From Actomonas sp051209155 (GTDB lineage: Bacteria; Verrucomicrobiota; Verrucomicrobiia; Opitutales; Opitutaceae), in NCBI GenBank assembly GCA_051209155.1, contig JBPJGB010000005.1: a stretch of 64,000 nucleotides of DNA. One strand, given 5' to 3'. How positions within the stretch are numbered: the first letter of the stretch is position 1; every line of letters begins with the position of its first letter. Shown here piece by piece: positions 25,026 to 32,427 of this stretch. The notes under the pieces were generated by a model, which was not told the origin of the DNA, did not search any database, and saw nothing but the letters and a program-made list of their open reading frames with translations. The position numbers and the translations under genes are program-made.

Positions 25026-26217
25026 ACCCCACCCTCCTTCCCGGCTGCTGGCGCTCGACGCGCTGCGCGGTTTCACCATCGCCGCCATGATCATCGTCAA
25101 CACCCCGGGCGACTGGGGCGCCGTGTATGCTCCGCTGCTGCACGCGTCGTGGCACGGGCTTACGCCCACCGATATCATCTTCCCCTTCTTCCTCTTCATC
25201 GTCGGGGTTTCCATCGCCCTCGCCTACACCAAGCGCCTGCAGGCCGGCGCCGACCGCGCGGAACTCAGCCGCAAGATTCTGTTGCGCGGGCTCAAGATTT
25301 TTGCCGTCGGCATCTTTCTCAACCTGTGGCCGACCTTCGACTTCACCGGCCTGCGTGTCGTCGGTGTGCTGCAACGCATCGCGATCGTCTTCGTGGTCAC
25401 CGCCCTTCTCTTTCTCGCCATCAAACGCCGCCGCACGTTTACCGCAATCACGGCCGCCCTGCTCGTCGGCTATTGGTCCTTGCTCACCTTCGTGCCGGTG
25501 CCCCGCGACAAGGTCATCAACGAAGCCCTGGAAACCGGCCAAATCGAACGGGCTCTCGGCGCTCATGTGCCGGTGGAGATCACGGCCACCAGCGCCAACG
25601 CGATCGCGCCCAATCTCCAGCCCGGCACCAACCTGTCCGCCTGGCTCGATCGCACGCTCGTGCCCGGTGCCTTCTGGGAACGCACCTGGGATCCGGAAGG
25701 TTTGCTCAGCACCCTACCCTCCATCGCCACCGCGCTGCTCGGCGTGCTCACCGGCATGGCGCTCATCCGCTTCACGACCCTGCGCGACCGGCTGACGGTC
25801 CTCTTTGTCGGCGCCGCGGTCTGCCTCGCGCTCGGTTACCTCTGGAGCCATTCCTTCCCGATCAACAAGAACCTCTGGAGCAGCTCCTTCGTGCTCGTCA
25901 CCGCCGGGTGGGCCATGCTGGGCCTCGGCCTCGCGACCGCCTTGATCGACGGACTCAACTGGAATGCCTGGGCCTGGCCGGGCCTCGTCTTCGGCGCCAA
26001 CGCCATCACCGCCTACACGCTTGCCGGCATGCTCGGCATCGTGATCTGGAGCAATTGGTTCGGGGGCGAGTCCCTGCAAAGCCTCACCTTTGCCGCCGCC
26101 GAGGCCGCCGGTGCCTCCGCCAAGCTGGCCTCCCTCACCTGCGCCGTGCTCTACGCCGCGGTGATTTTTGTGCCGGTCTGGCTGCTGTATCGGAAGCGGA
26201 TCTTTATCCGGCTGTGA
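25018..26217 (+). CDS. NagX/HGSNAT-like membrane acyltransferase (DUF5009)
   Basis: A 399-aa inner-membrane protein with about ten helices. The N-terminus RLLALDALRGFTIAAMIIVN and PTDIIFPFFLFIVGVSIALA match the heparan-alpha-glucosaminide N-acetyltransferase (HGSNAT)/NagX family. The conserved His of that family is presumably in the LLHASWHGLTPTD segment. HGSNAT moves acetyl groups from acetyl-CoA to glucosamine across membranes. Last gene of the amino-sugar operon, overlapping the symporter gene by 8 bp. The start at 25018 (MAEPHPPSRL) is favoured by the family N-terminus. Confidence 0.88.
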   Translation: MAEPHPPSRLLALDALRGFTIAAMIIVNTPGDWGAVYAPLLHASWHGLTPTDIIFPFFLFIVGVSIALAYTKRLQAGADRAELSRKILLRGLKIFAVGIFLNLWPTFDFTGLRVVGVLQRIAIVFVVTALLFLAIKRRRTFTAITAALLVGYWSLLTFVPVPRDKVINEALETGQIERALGAHVPVEITATSANAIAPNLQPGTNLSAWLDRTLVPGAFWERTWDPEGLLSTLPSIATALLGVLTGMALIRFTTLRDRLTVLFVGAAVCLALGYLWSHSFPINKNLWSSSFVLVTAGWAMLGLGLATALIDGLNWNAWAWPGLVFGANAITAYTLAGMLGIVIWSNWFGGESLQSLTFAAAEAAGASAKLASLTCAVLYAAVIFVPVWLLYRKRIFIRL

Positions 26218-26244
26218 GGCACCGGGAGCGCGCGCAAGCGCCTC

Positions 26245-26278
26245 GCCTACATTACGTGTTCGAAACCGCAATGTAGGC
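26245..26278. repeat. REP-like intergenic hairpin
   Basis: Perfect 9-bp arms GCCTACATT (26245-26253) and AATGTAGGC (26270-26278), flanked by GC-rich tracts (GAGCGCGCGCAAGCG on one side and CGCTCGCGGACGC on the other) that extend the complementarity loosely. It lies between convergent genes, so it may also act as a bidirectional transcription end. Confidence 0.6.
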
Positions 26279-26319
26279 CGCCCGCTCGCGGACGCTGCGC
26301 TGCCTCTCCAGCCGACGCC

Positions 26320-27819
26320 TCAGCGCGCCTTCATCAGGCCGCGGAACACGTTCTCGCCGGGATACGGCACGCAGTCCGGATTGGGCGTGTAAACCTCGGC
26401 CATGCCGAGCAGCTTGAACGCGTCGTAAAGCGCCGCGCCGCAGTGCGAGAAAGCGACCGCCGCGTGGTGATGGAATCGTCCGAGCAAGACGTGGCGGTAG
26501 AAGCGATTGAAGCCCGGCAGGTAGGCCGTGCCGGTCGCGCCGAAGGTGCGCGGATCGAGGTCGAGAAAGTGTCCCTCAATAATGTAGGCGCGCATCTGGT
26601 CGCCCACGCCGTGCACCTGCACCACCGTGATCGGCGAGCCGATGAACTGCCCCTCGAGCGTGCCGCGGGTGATGTCCGCCTCCGTATCCGGTTCCATGAG
26701 ACGCTTCATGATGACCTGATACTTCATCTCCGGGTTCTTGAGCAGCTTGGGCGCCGCGTTGCCGCAGTGGAACATGCCGACCATGTCCTTGATCGGGTAT
26801 TCCTTCAGGCTGTCGTGCAGGTCCTTCGGGATGCTGTGATTGATGTCGAGCACCGCCACCGCGTTGTCCGATGCATACTGCGCCATGAGCTCGGCGATGA
26901 GCGAATAGGCATCGTTTTCGCAGGCGATGGGGAAACCGGCCTGGGCCATCCGGCCGTTGATGTAACACGGCACGTGCTTGAGGCTGAATTCCTGCTCGCT
27001 CCAGCACTGCGAGGCGGCACCGGAAAGCTTCAGCCGCTCGCGGAAGTTGCGCATGGCCTGTTCGTAGGCGGAGAGGCGACCGACAAACTCGTCGCCCGCC
27101 GGAATGCTCGGCGTCTCCGCCTTCATTTCGTCCGCGATCTTCTTGGCGGCTTCGGCCTCCTTGACTTTGGCGATCTCATTCTGGAGATCGAACAGACCCA
27201 GCTCCTCCACCTCGACGCCGATCGAGTTGATCGAAGCCAGGTTGTAGTTGCAGGTCTCGAAGTCGCGGGGGCGCGGACCGAAAAGGCCGAGCGTCGCGTT
27301 GCGCATGCCCTTCACGACCTTCACGACCGTGAGGAAGTGTTTGATCTCGGCGACGCCCTCCTCGGCGCTCACGACCGGAGCTTCTGGCAGGTGCACGCGA
27401 TCCATGAGCCCTCGTTTGCTCACGCCGAGCATGGCGGAGAGCAAACCGCACAGCGCGTCACCGCGCTTCTGCAGCAACGAGCCACAGGACTCTTCGGCGG
27501 CCGCGATGATCATGACGGGACCGTCGAAGTTTTTGATGAACCAAGCATCTTCGATCTCCGGCGAAAAGTTGCCGAGGAACAGCACCGCGGCGTCGCAGCC
27601 GGCGGCCTTGAGCTGTTTCGCCGCGTCGAGCGCGTGGTCCTTGGTTTCAATGATGGCGCACTCGCCCTCCGGTGTGGTGATGGCGAGCGACTCCGCCTCG
27701 GCCGCTTTAAGCAACCGTTGGGTGCGCTCTTCGGAAAGGGCGCGCGGGAAGCAGTTACGCGAAGCCGAAACGAGACCGAGCTTGATGTCGGGAGAGTAAG
27801 AACCGAGGGGAAGATACAT
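26320..27819 (-). CDS. L-fucose/L-arabinose isomerase family protein
   Basis: A 499-aa protein of the FucI/AraA fold. Visible features: AAVLFLGNFSPEIEDAWFIK, CNYNLASINSIGVEVEELGL, CENDAYSLIAELMAQYASD (metal-ligand Glu region), VLDINHSIPKDLHDSL, MVGMFHCGNAAPKLL and GTAYLPGFNRFYRHVLLGRF with FHHHAAVAFSHCG. It interconverts an aldose and ketose using Mn2+. The exact sugar is not decided by the sequence; it is clearly different from the AraA at 63364 and the RhaA at 52927. The start at 27819 (MYLPLGSYSPDIK) avoids an extra 20 residues read from intergenic hairpin sequence. Confidence 0.8.
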   Translation of the reverse strand: MYLPLGSYSPDIKLGLVSASRNCFPRALSEERTQRLLKAAEAESLAITTPEGECAIIETKDHALDAAKQLKAAGCDAAVLFLGNFSPEIEDAWFIKNFDGPVMIIAAAEESCGSLLQKRGDALCGLLSAMLGVSKRGLMDRVHLPEAPVVSAEEGVAEIKHFLTVVKVVKGMRNATLGLFGPRPRDFETCNYNLASINSIGVEVEELGLFDLQNEIAKVKEAEAAKKIADEMKAETPSIPAGDEFVGRLSAYEQAMRNFRERLKLSGAASQCWSEQEFSLKHVPCYINGRMAQAGFPIACENDAYSLIAELMAQYASDNAVAVLDINHSIPKDLHDSLKEYPIKDMVGMFHCGNAAPKLLKNPEMKYQVIMKRLMEPDTEADITRGTLEGQFIGSPITVVQVHGVGDQMRAYIIEGHFLDLDPRTFGATGTAYLPGFNRFYRHVLLGRFHHHAAVAFSHCGAALYDAFKLLGMAEVYTPNPDCVPYPGENVFRGLMKAR

Positions 27820-27842
27820 GGTTGAAGCGGGGTTATGCCGTA

Positions 27843-27858
27843 GCGACCCCACGGTCGC
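27843..27858. repeat. Short GCGACC/GGTCGC hairpin
   Basis: GCGACC (27843-27848), a CCAC loop and GGTCGC (27853-27858), in the gap between pheT and the isomerase gene. No T-tract. It is likely a dispersed palindromic unit. Confidence 0.45.
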
Positions 27859-27918
27859 GCCCAGCGTCACTCCAAACAAGCGCCGGCATCGACTGACCGT
27901 TAGGCGGGCCGCGGCAAT

Positions 27919-30375
27919 CTACTGCCGCACCGTGTAACTCGTCTTCGCGGCGATCTGCTCCAGGACCGTGTTGAAGGCCTTGTTGACCTCCTCGTCCTTC
28001 AAGGTGCGGTCGGCGGCGCGATAGGTCAGGGAGAACGCGAGGCTCTTCTTCCCTTCCGGCAGCCCCTTGCCTTGGTAGACGTCGAAGAGGTTCACCTCCT
28101 CGAGCTCAAAACCTTTCGCCGCGTTGCGCGCGTGCTTGGTGAGTTCTTTGAGCACCGTGCCGGCCTGTTCCGCAGCGTCGACGACGAGCGCGACATCACG
28201 CAGGGCGGCCGGTTGCAGACTGAAGGGCTGGTAACGGCTGCGCTTGCCGCCCTTACCGAGGCGCTCAGGCAGGATGGCGAACACACCGGCGTAAACCAGA
28301 CCCTCGATGCCCTGCGCCTTGAGTTGCGCGAGGTCGAGCAGACCATAGCGGGCGCTCCAGCCGTAGGCCATGTTGCCTTGCAGGGTGGACTGACCGGATT
28401 GCCAACCCGCGCTCGCTTCATCGTCGGTCGCGAGGTGCGGCTGGCGGCCGAGGTCGGTGTTGCTGAGGCCGGCCAAGGTCTCGATGAGTCGCTTCGTGGT
28501 GTAGAAATCGGCCGGCTCCCGCTTGAGCCAGGTCGCGTCGTCGGATTCAGCGATCATAAAACCCACCGCGGCGCACTCCTGCATGCCGCCGTCCTTGTGC
28601 GGCAGAAAGACGCGGCCGGTTTCGAAGAGGTGACTCACCGCGTTGCCGCGGGCTTGGTTGAGTTTGAGGGTGTCGAGCAGTCCACCGATCAGCGACGGGC
28701 GCAGGTGCGACTGATCTTCGACGAAGGGATTGGCGAGGCCGAGTGGGTCGACGTTGGCCGCCCCACCCCAGGTCGTGACATCGGCCTTGGCGCGCAGCGT
28801 GTAGGTGACGCACTCGTTGAAGTTCTGCCCCACCAGCACCCGACGAGCAGCCCGATTGAACTCAGCCACCGGATCGTCTTCGACCAGCAATCCCGGGCCG
28901 GTAACGGTGCGCTCGGGAATCTTGGCGGTGCCATGCACGCGGAGGATTTCCTCCACCAGGTCGATCGGTCGATCGAGATCCTTGCGCCAGCTGGGAATGC
29001 GCACGGTCCATACGGCGTTGCCGGACTCGTCCTCCTCCTCGCGGGTAATGAGCAGATCAAGCGCCTCCAGCGCGCTGCGTTGATCGGCATCACTGACTTC
29101 GAACCCAAGCCGGGCGCGCACCCAAGCGGGTGCGACGGCGACTTCACGTTCCCACGGCACGTCGTTGCCGACGCGCAGGGTTTCGCCGCAAAGCTGCCCC
29201 CCGGCGATCGTCGTGACGAGATGCACGGCCCGGCGAATGACCTCGGGGATCATGTGCACATCGATGCCGCGCTCGTAGCGATACGAAGAATCGGAACTGA
29301 GCGAAATCCGGCGCGAGGTGGCGCGGATCAATTGACGGCGGAAAGCGGCAACCTCCAGGACCAGGTCAGTGGTCTCGTCGGTCACACCCGAGTTTTCGCC
29401 GCCCATGATGCCGGCGATGACGACCGGCTTATCGGCGTCGGCGATGAGGAGCGTATCCGGAGAAAGCTTACGGTCCTTCTCGTCGAGGGTGACGATCGAC
29501 TCTCCTTCGCGGGCGCGGCGCACGATGATGGACTGACCGCCGAGTTTTGACGCGTCGAAGGCGTGCATCGGCTGCCCGTATTCGAGCATCACGTAGTTGC
29601 CGATATCGACGAGGTTGTTGATCGGACGCAGGCCGACGGCGGTGAGGCGTTGCTGCATCCAGTCAGGCGACGGCCCCACCTTCACGCCGGCGACGACCGT
29701 GCCGGTGTAAACGGGGCAACCCTCCTGGTCGTCGACTTGCACGTGTTTGAGCAAATCCGGCCGGGCCGGCGCGGCCGCGGGCACAGTGGTGTCCGGGTAA
29801 CGCAACTCACGGCGGAACCATGCGGCCAACTCGCGCGCGACACCGAGGTGGCTCTGGCAGTCGGGGCGGTTGGGCGTGATCTCGATATCGAAGACCACGT
29901 CGCCAGCCGGCAGGGCATCGTTGATCGGCGTGCCGATCTCCGGGCGGTTGGTGAGGATGAGCAGACCGGAATGGTCCTCGCCGATGGTGAGTTCTTTGCC
30001 CGAGCACATCATGCCCTCGGAGGCCTCACCGCGGATTTTCGCCGGCTTGATCTTGAAGTCGCCCGGCAGCACGGCGCCGATAAGCGCGACCGGCACGCGG
30101 TCGCCGACCTTGTAGTTTTGCGCCCCGCAGACAATGCGCTTGGTGCCGCCATTGGCGTCGCCCACCGCCACCTGACAGATGCCGAGATGGTCGGAATTGG
30201 GATGGGCGTCGCGGGAGAGGATTTCACCCACGACCACGTTCTCCAGCTGCGGCGCGCCGGTGTGCTCAATGCCCTCGACCTCGAAGCCGAGTTGGGTGAT
30301 CGCCTCGGAAATTTGTTCGTCCGAAAGGTCGGTGAGATCGACGTAATCTTGGAGCCAGGATTTGGAAAGTTTCAC
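27919..30375 (-). CDS. pheT: Phenylalanine-tRNA ligase beta subunit
   Basis: An 818-aa protein starting with GTG (KLSKSWLQDYVDLTDLSDEQ). Domains in order: EMAP/tRNA-binding OB fold (VVGEILSRDAHPNSDHLGIC), B3/B4 editing region (PIHAF-like YGQPMHAFDASKLGG and RRAREGESIVTLDEKDRKL), B5 (IVRATSRRISL-like, YRYERGIDVHMIPEVIRRAV), catalytic-like core, and C-terminal FDX-ACB anticodon-binding domain (VNLFDVYQGKGLPEGKKSLA, FSLTYRAADRTLKDEEVNK). It pairs with PheS, encoded 126 bp upstream across a palindromic repeat. Confidence 0.95.
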   Translation of the reverse strand: MKLSKSWLQDYVDLTDLSDEQISEAITQLGFEVEGIEHTGAPQLENVVVGEILSRDAHPNSDHLGICQVAVGDANGGTKRIVCGAQNYKVGDRVPVALIGAVLPGDFKIKPAKIRGEASEGMMCSGKELTIGEDHSGLLILTNRPEIGTPINDALPAGDVVFDIEITPNRPDCQSHLGVARELAAWFRRELRYPDTTVPAAAPARPDLLKHVQVDDQEGCPVYTGTVVAGVKVGPSPDWMQQRLTAVGLRPINNLVDIGNYVMLEYGQPMHAFDASKLGGQSIIVRRAREGESIVTLDEKDRKLSPDTLLIADADKPVVIAGIMGGENSGVTDETTDLVLEVAAFRRQLIRATSRRISLSSDSSYRYERGIDVHMIPEVIRRAVHLVTTIAGGQLCGETLRVGNDVPWEREVAVAPAWVRARLGFEVSDADQRSALEALDLLITREEEDESGNAVWTVRIPSWRKDLDRPIDLVEEILRVHGTAKIPERTVTGPGLLVEDDPVAEFNRAARRVLVGQNFNECVTYTLRAKADVTTWGGAANVDPLGLANPFVEDQSHLRPSLIGGLLDTLKLNQARGNAVSHLFETGRVFLPHKDGGMQECAAVGFMIAESDDATWLKREPADFYTTKRLIETLAGLSNTDLGRQPHLATDDEASAGWQSGQSTLQGNMAYGWSARYGLLDLAQLKAQGIEGLVYAGVFAILPERLGKGGKRSRYQPFSLQPAALRDVALVVDAAEQAGTVLKELTKHARNAAKGFELEEVNLFDVYQGKGLPEGKKSLAFSLTYRAADRTLKDEEVNKAFNTVLEQIAAKTSYTVRQ

Positions 30376-30398
30376 AGGAAGAGAAGAGAGAGAATTTT

Positions 30399-30480
30399 AC
30401 CACGGATGGACACGGATAGACACGGATTGGAATGCACCATCATGGGATCTGATCCGTGTGCATCCGTGTTCATCCGTGGT
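30399..30480. repeat. Intra-operon palindromic repeat between pheS and pheT
   Basis: A 29-bp left arm (30399-30427, starting ACCACGGATGGACACGGAT) and a 29-bp right arm (30452-30480, ending TTCATCCGTGGT) pair at 26 of 29 positions around a 24-nt loop. Each arm is itself three quasi-tandem ~10-bp units (CACGGATGGA, CACGGATAGA, CACGGATTGG). Confidence 0.9.
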
Positions 30481-30501
30481 TCAAATAATCGGTGGTTCGG
30501 C

Positions 30502-31545
30502 TTAGGCGAATTGGCGGAGGAAGCGGAGGTCGTTCTGGTAGAAGTAGCGGATATCATCGATACCATACATCATCATGGCGATGCGTTCGATGCCCATGCC
30601 GAAGGCGTATCCGGTCCACACCGACGAGTCGTAGCCGACATCCTCGAAGACAGCCGGATCGACCATGCCACAGCCCATGATCTCGACCCACTCCTTGTTG
30701 ACCTTGGGCAGATGCTTGGCGGAGAGATCGACCTCGAAGCTGGGCTCGGTGTAGCCGAAATAGTGCGGGCGGAAGCGGACTTTGGTGTCGGAACCGAGGA
30801 GCGACTTGAGCACGTAGTCGAGCAGCGCCTTCAGGTCGGCGACGGTGACGTTCTGGTCGACGTAAAGGCCTTCGAGCTGGTGGAAGTTGGCCGAGTGCGT
30901 GGCGTCCACGGTGTCGCGGCGATAAACGCGGCCGGGCGACACGATGCGAATGGGCGGCTTGCCCTTCAGCATGGTGCGGATCTGCACCGAGGAGGTGTGG
31001 GTGCGCAGCAGGTATTTTTCACCGTCGACCTTCTTCTTCACGTTGGTGAAGACGGCGTCGTCCGGGAAATAGAAGGTATCCTGCGCGTCACGGGCCGGGT
31101 GATCGGCGGGGGTGTTGAGCGCGTCGAAGCAATAATACTCCGTCTCAACCTCGGGGCCCTCGACGACGGTGAAGCCCACCTTCTTAAGGATGCTGCAGAT
31201 CTCCTCGCGGACGAGGGTGAGCGGGTGATGCGTGCCCGGCAGCGGATCGGGCGACGGCAGGGTCGGATCGATCGCCGGACCGAGCTTGGCGGCGAGTTCG
31301 GCCGCCTCGATGCGTTCGAGGGCGGCATCGAGCAGGCTCTGCAAGGCGGTCTTGGTCTCGTTGATGAGCTTGCCCATGGCGGGGCGCTCTTCCTTGGGCA
31401 CGCTGCCCATTTGTTTCATGAGGCCGGTGAGTTCGCCTTTGGGACCGACGTAGCGGGCCTTGGCGGCCTCGAAGTCGGGACGGCTGGCAAGCGTCGGCAG
31501 TTCGGTTTGGGCCTGAGTAACGAGAGCGGAGAGTTGGTCTTGCAT
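30502..31545 (-). CDS. pheS: Phenylalanine-tRNA ligase alpha subunit
   Basis: A 347-aa class II synthetase subunit. An N-terminal coiled coil (SALVTQAQTELPTLASRPDF, RYVGPKGELTGLMKQMGSV) is followed by motif 1 (GPEVETEYYCFDALNTPADH), DTFYF, motif 2 (IVSPGRVYRRDTVDATHSAN, FHQLEGLYVDQ) and motif 3 (YAFGMGIERIAMMMYGIDDI). It activates phenylalanine and forms the alpha2beta2 enzyme with PheT. It lies downstream of rplT with a hairpin and T-rich tract in its leader. Confidence 0.96.
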   Translation of the reverse strand: MQDQLSALVTQAQTELPTLASRPDFEAAKARYVGPKGELTGLMKQMGSVPKEERPAMGKLINETKTALQSLLDAALERIEAAELAAKLGPAIDPTLPSPDPLPGTHHPLTLVREEICSILKKVGFTVVEGPEVETEYYCFDALNTPADHPARDAQDTFYFPDDAVFTNVKKKVDGEKYLLRTHTSSVQIRTMLKGKPPIRIVSPGRVYRRDTVDATHSANFHQLEGLYVDQNVTVADLKALLDYVLKSLLGSDTKVRFRPHYFGYTEPSFEVDLSAKHLPKVNKEWVEIMGCGMVDPAVFEDVGYDSSVWTGYAFGMGIERIAMMMYGIDDIRYFYQNDLRFLRQFA

Positions 31546-31585
31546 GCGGAGAGAGCGCGGCGAAACGAAACGGAGCGGTGAGTGG

Positions 31586-31624
31586 AAAAGAAAAGAGGAC
31601 GGTGTCCCGACTGGGACCCGTCCT
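31586..31624 (-). terminator. Terminator/attenuator-like hairpin in the pheS leader
   Basis: On the minus strand, AGGACGG plus GTCCC pair with GGGAC plus CCGTCCT (one bulged A), a 12-bp stem, followed by TCTTTTCTTTT. It lies between rplT and pheS. It could end rpmI-rplT transcription or act as an attenuator of pheST; no leader peptide with Phe codons was recognised. Confidence 0.65.
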
Positions 31625-31642
31625 CCGGGTGAAACAATGGAG

Positions 31643-31661
31643 GCGAGCCCCCCGGGCTCGC
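31643..31661 (-). repeat. GC-rich hairpin just after rplT
   Basis: Perfect 8-bp stem GCGAGCCC (31643-31650) and GGGCTCGC (31654-31661) with a 3-nt loop, about 15 bp downstream of the rplT stop. No T-tract follows; it may protect the rplT mRNA end or assist the hairpin at 31586. Confidence 0.5.
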
Positions 31662-31676
31662 GTTGGTGGTGGTGGC

Positions 31677-32057
31677 TTAGGCCTGCGCGGAGGCGGCCTT
31701 GGTCTTCAACGCGTCCTGGGCTTGTTTGACCACAGCGTTAAAGGCCACTTCGTCGCGGACCGCGAGATCGGCGAGAACCTTGCGGTCCATGTCGATGTTG
31801 GCGGCCTTGATGCCCTCAATGAAGCGGGAGTAGCTCATCCCCTGAGCGCGGACGGCCGCGGAGAGGCGGACGATCCAGAGCTGGCGGGCGGTGCTCTTCT
31901 TCTTCTTGCGGTCGCGGTAGGCGTATTGCCAGGCGTGATCGACGGCGTCTTTCGCGTAGCGATAGAGCTTCGACTTGCGCGCGAAGTATCCCTTGGCGTG
32001 CTTCAGGATCTTCTTGCGACGCTTGTTGGCGGCGGGGGCGTTAGTGACACGAGGCAT
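31677..32057 (-). CDS. rplT: Large ribosomal subunit protein bL20
   Basis: A 126-aa basic protein with the L20 signature: MPRVTNAPAANKRRKKILKH, AKGYFARKSKLYRYAKDAVD, HAWQYAYRDRKKKKSTARQL, WIVRLSAAVRAQGMSYSRFI. It is slightly longer than usual through an Ala-rich C-terminal tail (KAASAQA). It follows rpmI by 90 bp and precedes pheS. Confidence 0.96.
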   Translation of the reverse strand: MPRVTNAPAANKRRKKILKHAKGYFARKSKLYRYAKDAVDHAWQYAYRDRKKKKSTARQLWIVRLSAAVRAQGMSYSRFIEGIKAANIDMDRKVLADLAVRDEVAFNAVVKQAQDALKTKAASAQA

Positions 32058-32147
32058 GTTTAGTCTTTCGTCTTAAGTGTCGGCGGGTCGTCTCGTTGGG
32101 TATTACCCGCCTGACAAGTTGCGGTTGTTCGCTGCTGTTCCTACGGG

Positions 32148-32342
32148 TTAGAGACCGTGCGGGAGACCCCGCTTGAGGTTGGCAGCGCGGCCGGCGTCGA
32201 CTTGTTTGTCCTGGGAGGCTCGTCGCTTTTGCTTCGAGCTCTTGGTGGCCATCAAGTGACGGAAGCCGGGCGTGCGGCGCATGAGCTTGCCCTTGGCGGA
32301 CAGCTTGAAGCGCTTGGCGATGGATTTCTTCGTCTTTTGCAT
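32148..32342 (-). CDS. rpmI: Large ribosomal subunit protein bL35
   Basis: A 64-aa basic protein: MQKTKKSIAKRFKLSAKGKL, MRRTPGFRHLMATKSSKQKR, RASQDKQVDAGRAANLKRGL. The ATG at 32342 gives the standard bL35 length. In most bacteria infC lies just upstream; here the upstream neighbour is a gamma-glutamyltransferase, so rpmI is the first gene of this ribosomal unit and its promoter should lie in 32343-32427. Confidence 0.93.
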   Translation of the reverse strand: MQKTKKSIAKRFKLSAKGKLMRRTPGFRHLMATKSSKQKRRASQDKQVDAGRAANLKRGLPHGL

Positions 32343-32427
32343 GGGAAGAGCGGTCGAACACAGAGAGCGGTCCGTCCCTTGGCAAGGGGAATTTTGAGTC
32401 CCCTGCCCCGGGCCGCCATGAAGTGCC

